From the NCBI GenBank assembly GCA_028285685.1, contig JANQOR010000014.1, positions 211,979 to 275,978 of the forward strand: DNA of 64,000 nucleotides, in the 5' to 3' direction. Made by a program: the position numbers and the translations under genes. This DNA comes from Cyclobacteriaceae bacterium (GTDB lineage: Bacteria; Bacteroidota; Bacteroidia; Cytophagales; Cyclobacteriaceae). The notes beneath the pieces were generated by a model that saw nothing but the letters and a program-made list of their open reading frames with translations, searched no databases and was not told the DNA's origin. Positions 1 to 9,594 of this stretch are shown piece by piece (position 1 is the first letter of the stretch; the number at the start of each line of letters is the position of its first letter).

Positions 1-88
1 ATTAAACTGTAAACCTGATCTTAGGATACAAAAACCTTATATTCCTAATCAATGGCTTGGTATACAAATTCATAGTCAGACCACAGAA

Positions 89-778
89 TCACCCTTCCAA
101 CATTTCTTTCAATTTGGTCTCACCTCTTGATCTCCAAAATTTGATAAAATCCTTGTTCCAGTAAGTGGTTAGTCCTCTGTTCTCAGCTTTCTCGAAAATT
201 TGCTCAGCATAGTCAAGCAAACCGATGCCTGCAGCTATGTCTCTGTAGTCTTCGCGTCCGAGAAGATTAATACCTCTTAACACATACATCAAAGGATTTC
301 TTGGATTGTGTCGCATTGCCCTTTGGTAGGTTTGGTCCTCAAGCTCTTTCATATCCGCTCGCTCATCATCATCAACAATGGTGACAGCCATGAAACCGTA
401 GATAAATGCCTCGAGCATTAGAAAGTCGGAACGCTCTCCAGCATTCATTTCACCCTTAACAGAGACAGATTGATCCAGGAAGGCTTTACACTCTTCAAGA
501 AGTTCACGAGGCTTTAGCTCCTCAGGGTAGCCCGGCCGCCCATAGAGCCTTGAAACCTGGGTACCGATGTAAGCAGTCCAGTATCCTGGCAGCCATTCAT
601 TGGGATACTTGTCCACTAATTCTTTGAAAGCATTATATGCCACAATCTCTGAAGTAACAGACGACGCAGTATCATGTATGTACAAAGTCTCCTTGATGTC
701 ATTGGCAAACTTTTTCGATTGACCGGCACCTACAAAGAACAGTATCGAACACGCAGTACAGAGTGCAATTTTTTTCAT
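89..778 (-). CDS. Secreted TPR-like hypothetical protein
   Basis: 229 aa. An N-terminal type I signal peptide (MKKIALCTACSILFFVGAGQ) points to export to the periplasm or cell surface. The rest is helical and resembles degenerate tetratricopeptide repeats, with an NPRNPLMYVLRGINL stretch near residue 165 followed by a helix rich in Glu and Lys. The C-terminal half resembles the product of 40095-40886 (NPR.., then Y..A...FE, then a late W), so the two look like distant paralogues. No catalytic motif is visible and no function is assigned. It is a single-gene unit at the window edge, convergent with nothing visible. Confidence 0.75.
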   Translation of the reverse strand: MKKIALCTACSILFFVGAGQSKKFANDIKETLYIHDTASSVTSEIVAYNAFKELVDKYPNEWLPGYWTAYIGTQVSRLYGRPGYPEELKPRELLEECKAFLDQSVSVKGEMNAGERSDFLMLEAFIYGFMAVTIVDDDERADMKELEDQTYQRAMRHNPRNPLMYVLRGINLLGREDYRDIAAGIGLLDYAEQIFEKAENRGLTTYWNKDFIKFWRSRGETKLKEMLEG

Positions 779-937
779 AAGATGAATTTTTGTCTACTCA
801 GCTTATTACGTCATAGTTTGTCTGCCGTGAAAAAAAATTGGTCACCTGACCCAAGTCGTCCGTGATCTGATTCTTAAAGATTGTGACGAGATCTTGGCAA
901 ATTAAATTCTACAATCTTACTGAAGATGTATTCTTGC

Positions 938-1384
938 CTAGTAGTCTAAGGAGAGACGTGCTGACAGTGTATCAATGGTTCTTTGTTCTTCATGCGCAAT
1001 ACCATCGGCTGCATTAGCAAATAGGTACATGGCTTCTTGAACAAACTCTTTTTCATCCACATGATCCATCAGATAATTTCTTAAGGCATTGAGGAATTTT
1101 TTTTCCCACTTGTCAATGTTTTCAAGTAAGTATCTAAACTCCGTTCTGAAAAGTTGCTCGATTTTTTCTGCACTGGCATTTGGCATTTGATCCAGGTAAA
1201 GTAGAGCCAGGCCTTTTGAAATACTCAACACACCATCCCACTCTTCTTTATCTAATTTTCCATCACTCATGCAAACAAGAAGTGCAGGATAGATTTTAAT
1301 AATGTATGTAAACTGATCTAGGGTGAGATCTGATTTTCTCGTCTTTAAATATTCGTCGAAAAGGGTTTCTTCTTGTGGCTTCAT
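938..1384 (-). CDS. TerB-like small helical protein
   Basis: 148 aa, all helical and soluble, with no signal peptide or membrane segment. The acidic loop SDGKLDKEEWDGV (about residues 40-52) and a second acidic loop near DHVDEKEF resemble the acidic helices of the TerB/tellurite-resistance-like fold, which may bind metal. That is a fold-level resemblance only. The frame is open upstream to a TTG at 1414. The ATG at 1384 was chosen because it is the first standard start and gives a compact N-terminus (MKPQEETLFDEYL). No operon partner. Confidence 0.65.
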   Translation of the reverse strand: MKPQEETLFDEYLKTRKSDLTLDQFTYIIKIYPALLVCMSDGKLDKEEWDGVLSISKGLALLYLDQMPNASAEKIEQLFRTEFRYLLENIDKWEKKFLNALRNYLMDHVDEKEFVQEAMYLFANAADGIAHEEQRTIDTLSARLSLDY

Positions 1385-1506
1385 TAAAAATTCTGTATTC
1401 CTGTATTGTGGCAACTAATTAGTGCAAGTATATGTATATACATACTCATTTTAAATTGTAACCCTGAAATTGTGATTTTTCTATAATTTATTTAACTAAT
1501 CTAATG

Positions 1507-2979
1507 TTAATCGTTTGTAGCTACCTGTTGGTCAGTGCCTATGATTGCTTTGTAGTTAGAAAAATGTTCTAAAACCTCATCAACATACCCTACGGGTTCC
1601 GCTCCTCGACAATAACCGAATTCCACAACGGGATCACTGAAAAATTTTGTATAGGATTTCTTCAGCAAGAATTCTCGGACATCCTCCCATTTTTTAGGAT
1701 CTTTCTGGTACTTCGCTGTTAGTTTAACTGCATCCAACACGTGTCCTCTTCCTACATTGTAAGATGCAAGGACAAATTTTAGTCGTTCTTCAGGATCATC
1801 GACATCTCTCGCCCACGCCTTTTGCAACCATAGCAAATGCATTTTCCCTGCGTAAATATTCTGTGCAGGATTAGTAAGTCTCGTTACTTTATATTCTCTC
1901 GCTGTTCTTGGCAAAACCTGCATCAAGCCGATAGCCCCAGCCCACGATTTCGCCCTTCTATCGAATTTAGATTCCTGGAAGATTTGTGCTGCTAACAACC
2001 TCCAATCCCAGCCTAGCTCTTCTGCCGCATTTTTAATCAAGGAATCATAGGGAGAGATATCTCCTCCACTCATGGTTGAGTATTTGCTGCGTGACCTTGC
2101 TAGGGAAGCCTTGGAGCTCTTGAAGTACTTATCATAGATCACATAATAGTCTGCAGTCTTCCGCATTTTCTCTATCCATTTATTGAGGGAACCGAGAAGC
2201 TCTGGTGCGTTTTTTCGAATACCCCAGGCAATCTGCTGCGGAAAACTTACAGCTGTCTTAATATCAAGATTCCGGTAGTACGTTGAGTTAACTAAGGCGA
2301 TGTTTCTTTCCGCGACTGTATAGTCAATCTCACCTACCGCAACTGCTCTTATCAACTGCTCGGTTTCCATTTGTGAATCCCCCGGCGTGATCAATATATC
2401 ACCTCCGATTTCGTCAGATAGGTTAACCAGTCGATCATAGTAGGAGGAATGTGGTCTTACTGTCACCTCCTTTCCTATGAGGTCAATGGGATTGCGGATA
2501 AGTTGAGCTTCAATCTCATGATATTTCAGTTCCCGCCAACCCTCTGGTTTTCTTTGTATCAGGACCAAATGTTGTTGGTTGTGATAGTGGGTAAAAGCGA
2601 TCTTTTTCTTTCTTTCTTTGGTCACCGTGAGGTTATACGCCATGATGTCTCCGCCACCGGTATTGAGTTTGTTAAAGGCTTCCTCCAGGTTTTGCGTGAT
2701 ATCAATTTTTAACTCGACCCCTAGTTCATCACTGTATCGCTTCAAAAGTTCGTATTCATAGCCCATTGTTTTACCGCGATAAATGAACAACCCAGTGGAA
2801 CTGTTGTCCATCAACGCAGTGATGTATCCGCGTTCCCTTATCTTATCCAGATCAAAATCATAGATGAACTCTTCCTTTTCCCTGATTTCCGGATTGCTGC
2901 TAATAGAAGATTGTCTGCAGGAAATGCATAGGAGGATCAAACAAGCAAACAGCCAGATATTTTGGACTCTGGATGACAT
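1507..2979 (-). CDS. MltF-like membrane-bound lytic murein transglycosylase
   Basis: 490 aa lipoprotein with lipobox LLCISC and Cys21 as the lipidation site. Residues about 45-290 form a bacterial extracellular solute-binding domain (family 3): YITALMDNSSTGLF, then GYEYELLKRY, then the usual ERKKKIAFT stretch. Residues about 308-470 form a goose-type lysozyme/SLT domain with QESKFD (catalytic Glu336), GAIGLMQVLP and a later LASYNVGRGHV. This is the architecture of E. coli MltF. Such enzymes cleave the glycan strand of peptidoglycan to give 1,6-anhydromuramyl products, and the binding domain modulates activity. Expected on the inner face of the outer membrane. Single gene lying between the dxs and TerB-like genes. 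Confidence 0.9.
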   Translation of the reverse strand: MSSRVQNIWLFACLILLCISCRQSSISSNPEIREKEEFIYDFDLDKIRERGYITALMDNSSTGLFIYRGKTMGYEYELLKRYSDELGVELKIDITQNLEEAFNKLNTGGGDIMAYNLTVTKERKKKIAFTHYHNQQHLVLIQRKPEGWRELKYHEIEAQLIRNPIDLIGKEVTVRPHSSYYDRLVNLSDEIGGDILITPGDSQMETEQLIRAVAVGEIDYTVAERNIALVNSTYYRNLDIKTAVSFPQQIAWGIRKNAPELLGSLNKWIEKMRKTADYYVIYDKYFKSSKASLARSRSKYSTMSGGDISPYDSLIKNAAEELGWDWRLLAAQIFQESKFDRRAKSWAGAIGLMQVLPRTAREYKVTRLTNPAQNIYAGKMHLLWLQKAWARDVDDPEERLKFVLASYNVGRGHVLDAVKLTAKYQKDPKKWEDVREFLLKKSYTKFFSDPVVEFGYCRGAEPVGYVDEVLEHFSNYKAIIGTDQQVATND

Positions 2980-3030
2980 ACCAAAAGATAATGTACAAAA
3001 AAAACGTAAGTTTTGAGCGAGAGTTGGTTC

Positions 3031-4965
3031 TTAAAGAAGTGTGTCGGTGGAAATTTCGACTAATTCAAGTACGGCCTGTTTGATCGCATCTTTATCATAG
3101 CCGCACTCCTGATGTAACTGTGGTTGCTCACCATGCTCTATGATTTTATCTGGAATTCCCAACCTTTTAATACTTACCTGGTAGTTATTATCTGAGGCAA
3201 ATTCTAATATAGCGGATCCAAACCCACCCATCAGACAACCATCTTCGACGGTAACAAGCTTATCGAATTTGCTCATGATGTTGTTCAGTAATTCTTCATC
3301 GATAGGTTTAGCAAAACGCATATCAAAAACAGCTGGATTGCACCCCTCTTCTTTCAGCTCATGAGCTGCAGCTTCTGCAAAATTTCCAACATGTCCGATA
3401 GAGACAATGGCAACATCAGAACCATCGAGGATTTGTCTTCCTTTTCCGATCTCTACGAGTTCAAAGTTTGTTCTCCATTCTGCCATAACACCATTTCCTC
3501 TTGGATATCTTATTGAGAAAGGGCCATCGTGCAGGCTTGCAGTGTACATGAGATTTCTCAATTCTTCCTCATTCATGGGAGCAGAAACCACCATGTTCGG
3601 TAGGCACCGCATGTAGGCAATATCAAAAGCTCCGTGGTGAGTAGGACCGTCAGCTCCAGCCAAGCCGGCCCTGTCCATGCAAAAAATCACTGGCAGATTC
3701 TGAATGCACACATCGTGAATCACCTGATCATACGCTCGCTGCATGAAGGTGCTATAGATATTGCAAAAAGGAACTAAGCCCTGAGTAGCCAATCCTGCAG
3801 AAAAGGTGACGGCATGTTGTTCAGCTATTCCAACGTCGTATGCTCTTTCCGGCAATGCTTCCATCATTATCTTCATCGATGAGCCGGAAGGCATTGCCGG
3901 TGTTATCCCGACAATTTTTTCATTTTTTTCAGCCAATTCGACCAGGGTGTGTCCGAACACATCCTGGTATTTTGGTGGCTGTGGCGTATCATATACCTTC
4001 TTGTTGATCGCACCTGATATCTTGTCAAAAGTTCCGGGAGCATGCCACTTTGTTTGATCCTTTTCGGCCAGACCATACCCCTTACCCTTAACAGTCAAAC
4101 AGTGCAGAATTTTCGGTCCGGGAATATCCTTGAGGTCTTTTAAGACGTCAACCAAGTGATTCACGTCATGACCGTCGATCGGACCAAAATATCTCAGATT
4201 TAAAGATTCAAATAGATTGCTTTGCTTAAGAAGAAAAGATTTTATGCTGTTCTCAACTTTGGCGGCAATCTCCTGTGCATTCGGACCGAACTTGCTAACC
4301 TTACCTAGCAGTTTCCAAATCTCATCTCTGAACCTGTTGTAAGTATGACTGGTAGTGATATCTGTCAAGTAATCTTTCAGCGCACCAACGTTAGGATCGA
4401 TCGACATACAGTTATCATTAAGAATGATAAGTAGGTTTGAGTTAGAAACTCCCGCGTGATTCATGGCCTCAAAAGCCAAACCACCCGTCATCGCCCCATC
4501 ACCTATGACCGCAATGTGTTGTCTATCTTCATTTTTTTGACGTGAAGCCTCCGCCATTCCTAGTGCCGCAGAGATGGAAGTTGATGAATGACCAACTCCG
4601 AATGTGTCGTATTCACTTTCACTTCTTTTCGGGAAACCCGAAAGTCCCTTATACTTTCTGTTTGTATGAAAATTGTCTCGTCTGCCCGTCAGAATTTTGT
4701 GTCCGTATGCTTGGTGACCCACATCCCACACCAGTTGATCAACCGGGGTCTTAAAAATATAATGCAGAGCTACTGTTAGTTCAACAACACCTAAGCTGGC
4801 GCCAAAATGTCCACCGTAAACAGATACATTGTCAATAATGAAATTTCGAAGCTCCTCACAAACTTGTGCAAGTTGTCGCTGATCCAATTTCTTGAGATCA
4901 TCAGGTGAGTTGATCTCAGCAAGTAATGGCCCTGGTGTTATTTCCATTCTATGCAAACGTCCCAA
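3031..4965 (-). CDS. dxs: 1-deoxy-D-xylulose-5-phosphate synthase
   Basis: 644 aa, full length for the family. It condenses pyruvate and glyceraldehyde 3-phosphate to DXP, the first step of the MEP isoprenoid pathway, and also feeds thiamine and pyridoxal synthesis. Visible motifs: DVGHQAYGHKILTGR with the catalytic His, the thiamine-diphosphate motif GDGAMTGG followed by NDNCMSIDPNVG, then the transketolase-type DVGIAEQHAVTFSAGLA and DRAGLAGADGPTHHG. The start at MGRLHRMEI could also be the ATG six codons downstream (MEITPGPLL), which fits family N-termini equally well. Divergent from scpA. Confidence 0.97.
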   Translation of the reverse strand: MGRLHRMEITPGPLLAEINSPDDLKKLDQRQLAQVCEELRNFIIDNVSVYGGHFGASLGVVELTVALHYIFKTPVDQLVWDVGHQAYGHKILTGRRDNFHTNRKYKGLSGFPKRSESEYDTFGVGHSSTSISAALGMAEASRQKNEDRQHIAVIGDGAMTGGLAFEAMNHAGVSNSNLLIILNDNCMSIDPNVGALKDYLTDITTSHTYNRFRDEIWKLLGKVSKFGPNAQEIAAKVENSIKSFLLKQSNLFESLNLRYFGPIDGHDVNHLVDVLKDLKDIPGPKILHCLTVKGKGYGLAEKDQTKWHAPGTFDKISGAINKKVYDTPQPPKYQDVFGHTLVELAEKNEKIVGITPAMPSGSSMKIMMEALPERAYDVGIAEQHAVTFSAGLATQGLVPFCNIYSTFMQRAYDQVIHDVCIQNLPVIFCMDRAGLAGADGPTHHGAFDIAYMRCLPNMVVSAPMNEEELRNLMYTASLHDGPFSIRYPRGNGVMAEWRTNFELVEIGKGRQILDGSDVAIVSIGHVGNFAEAAAHELKEEGCNPAVFDMRFAKPIDEELLNNIMSKFDKLVTVEDGCLMGGFGSAILEFASDNNYQVSIKRLGIPDKIIEHGEQPQLHQECGYDKDAIKQAVLELVEISTDTLL

Positions 4966-5096
4966 ATAAACTGATTTGGAGACAAAATGTTTGTTTATTC
5001 CTTGAAAATACCTTTCTCTACTAAAAGCGCAAAGCTAATCATATCGTAAGTAAGCACATTATTCTAAACCAAATTAACATTTGATGGTAATTTTGA

Positions 5097-5882
5097 ATGG
5101 TGATAGATTCTAGGCAAGACGAAAAATTCGAGATCAAACTCCCTCTTTTTGAAGGACCTTTTGATCTTCTTCTCTTCTTTATCGAAAGAGATGAATTGGA
5201 CATTTACGATATTCCAATCGCCACGATTACGAACGACTTTTTGGACTACCTACACCAGCTTGAGCAAATGAATGTGGAAGTTGCCAGCGAGTTTATCCTG
5301 GTTGCTGCCACACTAATGAGGATTAAGGCCAAAATGTTACTTCCAAGACCGGTTCTTGATGAGGAAGGAAACGAGATAGACCCACGTGAGGAGCTTGTCA
5401 AACATCTGCTTGAATACAAGAAGTACAAGTCTGTAATTTCTACTTTATCAAAAATGGAGGCGGAAAGAATGGACAGGGAGAAGCGAGGAAATCTGTCAAA
5501 GGAGATAAGGAAACTTTCTGAAAGCATCAATGTGGAAGCTGAAATGCAAGACCTTGATCTTTACAAAATGATGAATGTTTTTCAAAAAGTACTTGCCAGA
5601 TACGAGTTTGAGAAAAACAAACCTATTCATCGCGTGGTACAGTATCCTTACAGCATTGAAAAGCAGAAGGCAGCACTTATGGAGCGCCTGGTTTATGGCA
5701 AAAGGTTAGCTTTCACAGACATGGTTACTGAAAAGCCTGAGAAAATTTTAGTGATCTTCAATTTCCTTTCCATTCTTGAACTGCTGCAGCTGAAGCAGAT
5801 CGTAATACACCTTGGAGAGGGATTCAATAATTTTTGGATTGAGCGGAGAGATGAAAGTAAGCAATTGGCCCACGAGGAGTAG
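5097..5882 (+). CDS. scpA: Segregation and condensation protein A
   Basis: 261 aa kleisin subunit of the bacterial SMC-ScpAB condensin. The N-terminal signature EIKLPLFEGPFDLLLFFIE (residues 12-30) and DELDIYDIPIATIT are typical. The C-terminal winged helix ends in the KQIVIHLGEGFNNFW segment. scpB is not in the window. The only available ATG lies one base after a TAATTTTG sequence (5088-5095) that matches the Bacteroidota -7 element, so either that match is fortuitous or the mRNA has almost no leader. Convergent with ndk across a hairpin. Confidence 0.95.
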   Translation: MVIDSRQDEKFEIKLPLFEGPFDLLLFFIERDELDIYDIPIATITNDFLDYLHQLEQMNVEVASEFILVAATLMRIKAKMLLPRPVLDEEGNEIDPREELVKHLLEYKKYKSVISTLSKMEAERMDREKRGNLSKEIRKLSESINVEAEMQDLDLYKMMNVFQKVLARYEFEKNKPIHRVVQYPYSIEKQKAALMERLVYGKRLAFTDMVTEKPEKILVIFNFLSILELLQLKQIVIHLGEGFNNFWIERRDESKQLAHEE

Positions 5883-5895
5883 ATCGTGAGCCATT
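5862..5895 (+). terminator. Hairpin terminator of scpA
   Basis: Arms CAATTGGCCCACGA and TCGTGAGCCATTG pair with one bulged T and one mismatch around an 8-base loop, and a TATTTTT run follows at 5898. The hairpin overlaps the last codons of scpA and sits between convergent scpA and ndk. Confidence 0.5.
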
Positions 5896-5902
5896 GGTAT
5901 TT

Positions 5903-6322
5903 TTAGAATCGCTCCGTTCTCGAAAAGAAGAAACTTGCCTCGATCTGTGCATTTTCATCGGAATCAGAACCATGAATTGCATTCGCCTCAATAGATGTTG
6001 CGAATAACTTTCTAATGGTTCCTTCTACTGCTTCAGCTGGGTTTGTTGCTCCAATCAGAGTTCTGAAATCTTCTACAGCGTTGCTTTTTTCCAAAACCAT
6101 GGCAATGATTGGACCAGATGACATATAGGCTACAAGATCATTGTAGAAAGGTCGTTCTTTGTGCACTTCGTAAAATTGACCAGCTCTCTCGCTACTAAGT
6201 TTTGTAAGCTTCGCTGCGCTTATCTTAAACCCAGCCTCTTCAATTATTTTAATAATCGCACCTGAATTTCCAGCTCCGAAAGCATCAGGTTTTATCATTG
6301 TGAATGTGGTCTGTCCTGCCAT
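5903..6322 (-). CDS. ndk: Nucleoside diphosphate kinase
   Basis: 139 aa, normal length. It transfers the gamma phosphate of ATP to NDPs and dNDPs through a phosphohistidine. [10 protein letters not shown] at the N-terminus and [12 protein letters not shown] with the active-site His near the C-terminus are the family hallmarks, and the [12 protein letters not shown] segment is also present. The start is ATG at 6322 (MAGQTTFTM). A TATTTTTG element lies 41-48 bases upstream on the same strand. Divergent from the DHH phosphoesterase gene. Confidence 0.97.
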   Translation of the reverse strand: MAGQTTFTMIKPDAFGAGNSGAIIKIIEEAGFKISAAKLTKLSSERAGQFYEVHKERPFYNDLVAYMSSGPIIAMVLEKSNAVEDFRTLIGATNPAEAVEGTIRKLFATSIEANAIHGSDSDENAQIEASFFFSRTERF

Positions 6323-6362
6323 TTTTTTACTTTAACTTTTTGAAAGGTCTTTAAAATCCGCG

Positions 6363-6370
6363 CAAAAATA
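6363..6370 (-). promoter_or_regulatory. -7 promoter element of ndk
   Basis: On the minus strand this reads TATTTTTG, an exact match to the Bacteroidota -7 consensus TAnnTTTG, 41 bases before the ndk start. The nearest TTTG that could act as a -33 element (6397-6400) is 26 bases away, somewhat longer than usual, so the -33 assignment is unsure. Confidence 0.4.
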
Positions 6371-6422
6371 ACATTATTACATTTCCTAGGTGAGGTCAAA
6401 ATCGTGGTTTTCTAAATGTTAC

Positions 6423-6430
6423 TAATTTTG
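6423..6430 (+). promoter_or_regulatory. -7 promoter element of the nrnA-like gene
   Basis: TAATTTTG matches TAnnTTTG exactly and lies 29 bases before the ATG at 6460, a normal leader length. No clear -33 TTTG was found at the expected distance. Confidence 0.4.
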
Positions 6431-6459
6431 CCGCTCACTTTTGCCTTGTCGGCAACCTT

Positions 6460-7470
6460 ATGAAGGATACTGCGGTTCTGAAGAACTATTTAAGCGATTC
6501 ACGAAAGATTGTCATTACAACACATGCGAACCCCGATGCGGATGCATTAGGGTCTTCATTGGCGTTGTATCATTTCCTCAGATCACTTGGACACGACGTT
6601 GCTGTGATTGTCCCAACTAGCTATCCAGATTTTCTCGAATGGATGGCAGGCAACGATTCAGTGCTAAACTATGAAACTGATCAGGCCAAATCTGATGTTC
6701 TATTGGACGCTGCTGATCTATTTTTCTGTCTTGATTTCTCAGGGTTCAATAGAATAAAATCGATGCGAGAAAAGGCAGAAAGCATAGAAGCCAAAATAGC
6801 CCTTGTAGATCATCATTTAAATCCGGAGATACAACCAGACTTTAACTTTTGGAATGACAAGGCTGCAGCAACTGCAGAGTTGATTTATGATTTCATTCTC
6901 GACTATGCAGGCCCTGATGCTATAAGTATAGACATCGCCGAATGCCTCTATGCAGGTATAATGACAGATACTGGCTCCTTTAAGCACTCTTCTACTACCT
7001 CAAAAATCCACAGAACCGTAGCTGATCTTATTGACCTTGGTGCGGATGTGAACAAGGTAAGCCGGCTCATTTACGATACCAATTCGTTAGACAGACTAAG
7101 ATTCCTTGGGCATGCGTTGGCAGAGAAATTACATGTCGATCAAAAAGCACGCGTAGCTTACTTTGTGATTGAAGAGAGCGACTTCAGAAATTTCAGATTA
7201 AAGCAGGGAGATACCGAGGGTCTTGTAAACTATGCTTTATCGATCAAAGGAATAGTAGTTGCAGCGATTATCATCCATAAGGAAAATGAAATAAAACTTT
7301 CCTTCAGGAGTATCGGGGATTTTGCTGTAAATAAATTTGCGGAAGAATATTTCGGTGGTGGGGGACATAAAAATGCATCAGGCGGAACATCGGACCTGAG
7401 TTTAAGCGAAACGGAGGAGAAATTCAAGTCATTGATTGATCAAAATATTTTGCAAACACATCCGGAGTAA
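6460..7470 (+). CDS. nrnA: DHH-family nanoRNase / pAp phosphatase
   Basis: 336 aa DHH/DHHA1 phosphoesterase of the NrnA type, which degrades 2-5 nt oligoribonucleotides and dephosphorylates 3'-phosphoadenosine 5'-phosphate. Metal-binding motifs in order: HANPDADALGS (residues about 21-31), LDFSGFNR, VDHHLNP (the DHH motif) and GIMTDTGSF. The C-terminal DHHA1 domain carries the glycine-rich GGGGHKNASGG that binds substrate. It is followed by two FKBP lipoprotein genes at short spacing and probably starts the operon that runs to udk. Confidence 0.9.
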   Translation: MKDTAVLKNYLSDSRKIVITTHANPDADALGSSLALYHFLRSLGHDVAVIVPTSYPDFLEWMAGNDSVLNYETDQAKSDVLLDAADLFFCLDFSGFNRIKSMREKAESIEAKIALVDHHLNPEIQPDFNFWNDKAAATAELIYDFILDYAGPDAISIDIAECLYAGIMTDTGSFKHSSTTSKIHRTVADLIDLGADVNKVSRLIYDTNSLDRLRFLGHALAEKLHVDQKARVAYFVIEESDFRNFRLKQGDTEGLVNYALSIKGIVVAAIIIHKENEIKLSFRSIGDFAVNKFAEEYFGGGGHKNASGGTSDLSLSETEEKFKSLIDQNILQTHPE

Positions 7471-7490
7471 CCGGATATAACTAACAAATA

Positions 7491-8390
7491 ATGAAAAACA
7501 CTTTAGTAGTTCTGGTTGTGGCGATTTTGATTTCTTGCGGTCCATCGCAGGATTCCTTTACAACAAGCCAGGGAACAGAGGTAAGTTACCTTGAAGCAGG
7601 AGATGGTGACTTTCCAGCTGACACACTTGTTGGCCTTTTTTGCGTTGGGTATGAAACGGAGGATGGAAAAGTAATGCTCGAAGCTGATTATGATAATCCG
7701 CTTGCCCTTCAAATCACTCCCAACAATGTGGCCCAGCAGGGTGAGTTGTATGAGATTCTGTCTAAGCTCCGCACCGGAGACAGTGTTGGTTTTGAGCTAG
7801 TTGCAGCGGAGCTATTTCAAAAGACGTTTAGAGCACCACTTCCTGATTCGATCGCTCCCGATAGCAAAATCAAGTTTAAGATCTCGTTCATCGATCAATT
7901 GACCGAGACCGGCTATTATGCATGGGCCGAGGAAAAAGCGAAAGAAGAAGCCAAAAAGCAATTGGTGCTAGAAAACCAGATCCTGGACGACTTCATGGCT
8001 GACAACAATATTACAGCCCAAAAAACAGAAAGTGGATTAAGGTACGTTATTACTCAAGAAGGTAGTGGCGCCAAGCCAGAAAATGGACAAATGGTGCAGG
8101 TCGCTTATGCTGGCTGGCTTCTAGACGGCACTTACTTTGATACAAGTATCGAATCTGTGGCAAGGGAACAGGGAATCTTTAGAGAAGGTAGGCCATATCA
8201 ACCATATTCCTTTCCGCTAGGGCATGGGCAAGTGATTAAAGGTTGGGATGAAGGAATCGCACTTTTAAATGTTGGCGCCAAAGCCCGACTTTACATTCCG
8301 AGTCCATTGGGATATGGAAATCGAGGTAGTGGCATAATTACACCGAATTCGATATTGGTTTTCGATGTGGAACTTGTTGATATTCAATAA
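7491..8390 (+). CDS. FKBP-type peptidyl-prolyl isomerase lipoprotein
   Basis: 299 aa lipoprotein (lipobox ILISC, Cys16). The C-terminal FKBP domain (about 180-299) has GQMVQVAYAGWLLDGTYFDTS, GQVIKGWDEGIALLNVGAKA and IPSPLGYGNRG, which keep the core of the isomerase pocket. The region from about 40 to 140 looks like a second, degenerate FKBP-like fold (DSVGFELVAAELF) without the canonical residues. A Lys/Glu-rich helical linker joins them. Expected at the outer membrane, periplasmic side, helping proline isomerisation in envelope proteins. In an operon with a second FKBP lipoprotein gene 26 bases downstream. Confidence 0.9.
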   Translation: MKNTLVVLVVAILISCGPSQDSFTTSQGTEVSYLEAGDGDFPADTLVGLFCVGYETEDGKVMLEADYDNPLALQITPNNVAQQGELYEILSKLRTGDSVGFELVAAELFQKTFRAPLPDSIAPDSKIKFKISFIDQLTETGYYAWAEEKAKEEAKKQLVLENQILDDFMADNNITAQKTESGLRYVITQEGSGAKPENGQMVQVAYAGWLLDGTYFDTSIESVAREQGIFREGRPYQPYSFPLGHGQVIKGWDEGIALLNVGAKARLYIPSPLGYGNRGSGIITPNSILVFDVELVDIQ

Positions 8391-8416
8391 TAGTTAATAG
8401 AAAAGATCGTAAGAAG

Positions 8417-9016
8417 ATGAGAACGCTGGTACTTATTTTTTGCGCCGTTGGACTAACAGTCGTGATTTCCTGCGGGGAGGGAAACATAGTTGTAAGAGAG
8501 GATCCCTCTGTGCAACGTGCTATTGACATAGGAGTCATCGAAGATTATCTTACTTCAAAAGGTTATAATCCTGCCACAGTCGACACCACAGAATCCGGGG
8601 TCAGATGGGTAGTTATAGATGAAGGTCAAACGGGCGATGCGAATCAAGCCATTGATGAAAGTGATATTGTGGACTTTGACTTTATTGGACGCCTGACCGA
8701 TGACAAGTTGTTTGATACTACAATCGAGTCAGTTGCGCTTCAAGACACTGCTGTTCATGATAGCTCTACCGTTTATATTCCTGTTCTGATCAACTATTCA
8801 TCAACAGGCTGGACGTTGGGAAGCCGCTTCATTTCTGGATTTCGTGATGGCATTTCAGCAACTTTCAACAAGGTACATGTCGGAGGTCACATTCTGATAG
8901 TTATTCCATCCGATTTGGCTTATGGTCCAGTTCCTCCTCCACACGTTAGTGAAGCAATACCTGAAAATGCCGTTTTGGCCTTTGAACTGTTTCCCGTTCG
9001 AGTTACCAAGCAATGA
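8417..9016 (+). CDS. FKBP-like lipoprotein, divergent active site
   Basis: 199 aa lipoprotein (lipobox VVISC, Cys19) with a single FKBP-like domain from about residue 75. It keeps DIVDFDFIGRL, DTTIESVA, ISGFRDGI and IPSDLAYGP, but the usual VIKGWDE is FISGFRDG, and about 20 residues are inserted before it. It may be a chaperone or scaffold more than an efficient isomerase. The stop codon overlaps the next start (rdgB) by 4 bases (ATGA), so translation is coupled. Confidence 0.85.
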   Translation: MRTLVLIFCAVGLTVVISCGEGNIVVREDPSVQRAIDIGVIEDYLTSKGYNPATVDTTESGVRWVVIDEGQTGDANQAIDESDIVDFDFIGRLTDDKLFDTTIESVALQDTAVHDSSTVYIPVLINYSSTGWTLGSRFISGFRDGISATFNKVHVGGHILIVIPSDLAYGPVPPPHVSEAIPENAVLAFELFPVRVTKQ

Positions 9017-9594
9017 AAATTTGCTTTGCGTCGCACAATCTGAATAAGGTCCGAGAAATAGCTGAGCTTTCTCCCTCTGGCATAGAAGTGGTTGGGCTCA
9101 CCGACCTTGGGTTACATGAAGAGATTGAGGAGACCGGATCAACGCTGGAGGAAAATTCGGAAATTAAGGCACGATACGTTTATGAAAAATGTGAAATTCC
9201 CGTTTTTGCTGACGATAGTGGGCTGGAGGTCAAGGCGCTCAATGGTGCTCCAGGGGTAATATCTGCCAGGTATGCAGGTATCGAAAGAGACAATGGAAAA
9301 AACATCGCATTGCTTTTAAAAAACCTTGAGGGAATCAACGATACCACCGCTCAATTCCGAACCGTAATAACTTTTATTAACGCTGGAACGGAGGTGCAAT
9401 TTGAAGGTATTGTTAAGGGCAAAATCCAAAGAGAATTACAGGGTAAAAATGGCTTTGGCTATGATCCTATTTTTGTGCCAGACGGGTTTGATCAAACGTT
9501 TGCTGAAATGGAGCCTGAGGAAAAAAACAGGCTTTCGCATCGAGCAAAAGCATTTCAAAAACTTCTTTCATATCTTGGTGAGTTAAATGGGTAA
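9013..9594 (+). CDS. rdgB: XTP/dITP diphosphatase (RdgB/HAM1)
   Basis: 193 aa, normal length. It hydrolyses non-canonical purine nucleoside triphosphates (ITP, XTP, dITP) to the monophosphates and keeps them out of DNA and RNA. Family motifs are SHNLNKVREI at residues 6-15 (the SHNxxK substrate motif), FADDSGLEVKALNGAPGV, SARYAG, and GFGYDPIFVPDG with MEPEEKNRLSHRAKA near the C-terminus. The start overlaps the FKBP stop, and the 3' end overlaps udk by 8 bases. Confidence 0.96.
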   Translation: MKICFASHNLNKVREIAELSPSGIEVVGLTDLGLHEEIEETGSTLEENSEIKARYVYEKCEIPVFADDSGLEVKALNGAPGVISARYAGIERDNGKNIALLLKNLEGINDTTAQFRTVITFINAGTEVQFEGIVKGKIQRELQGKNGFGYDPIFVPDGFDQTFAEMEPEEKNRLSHRAKAFQKLLSYLGELNG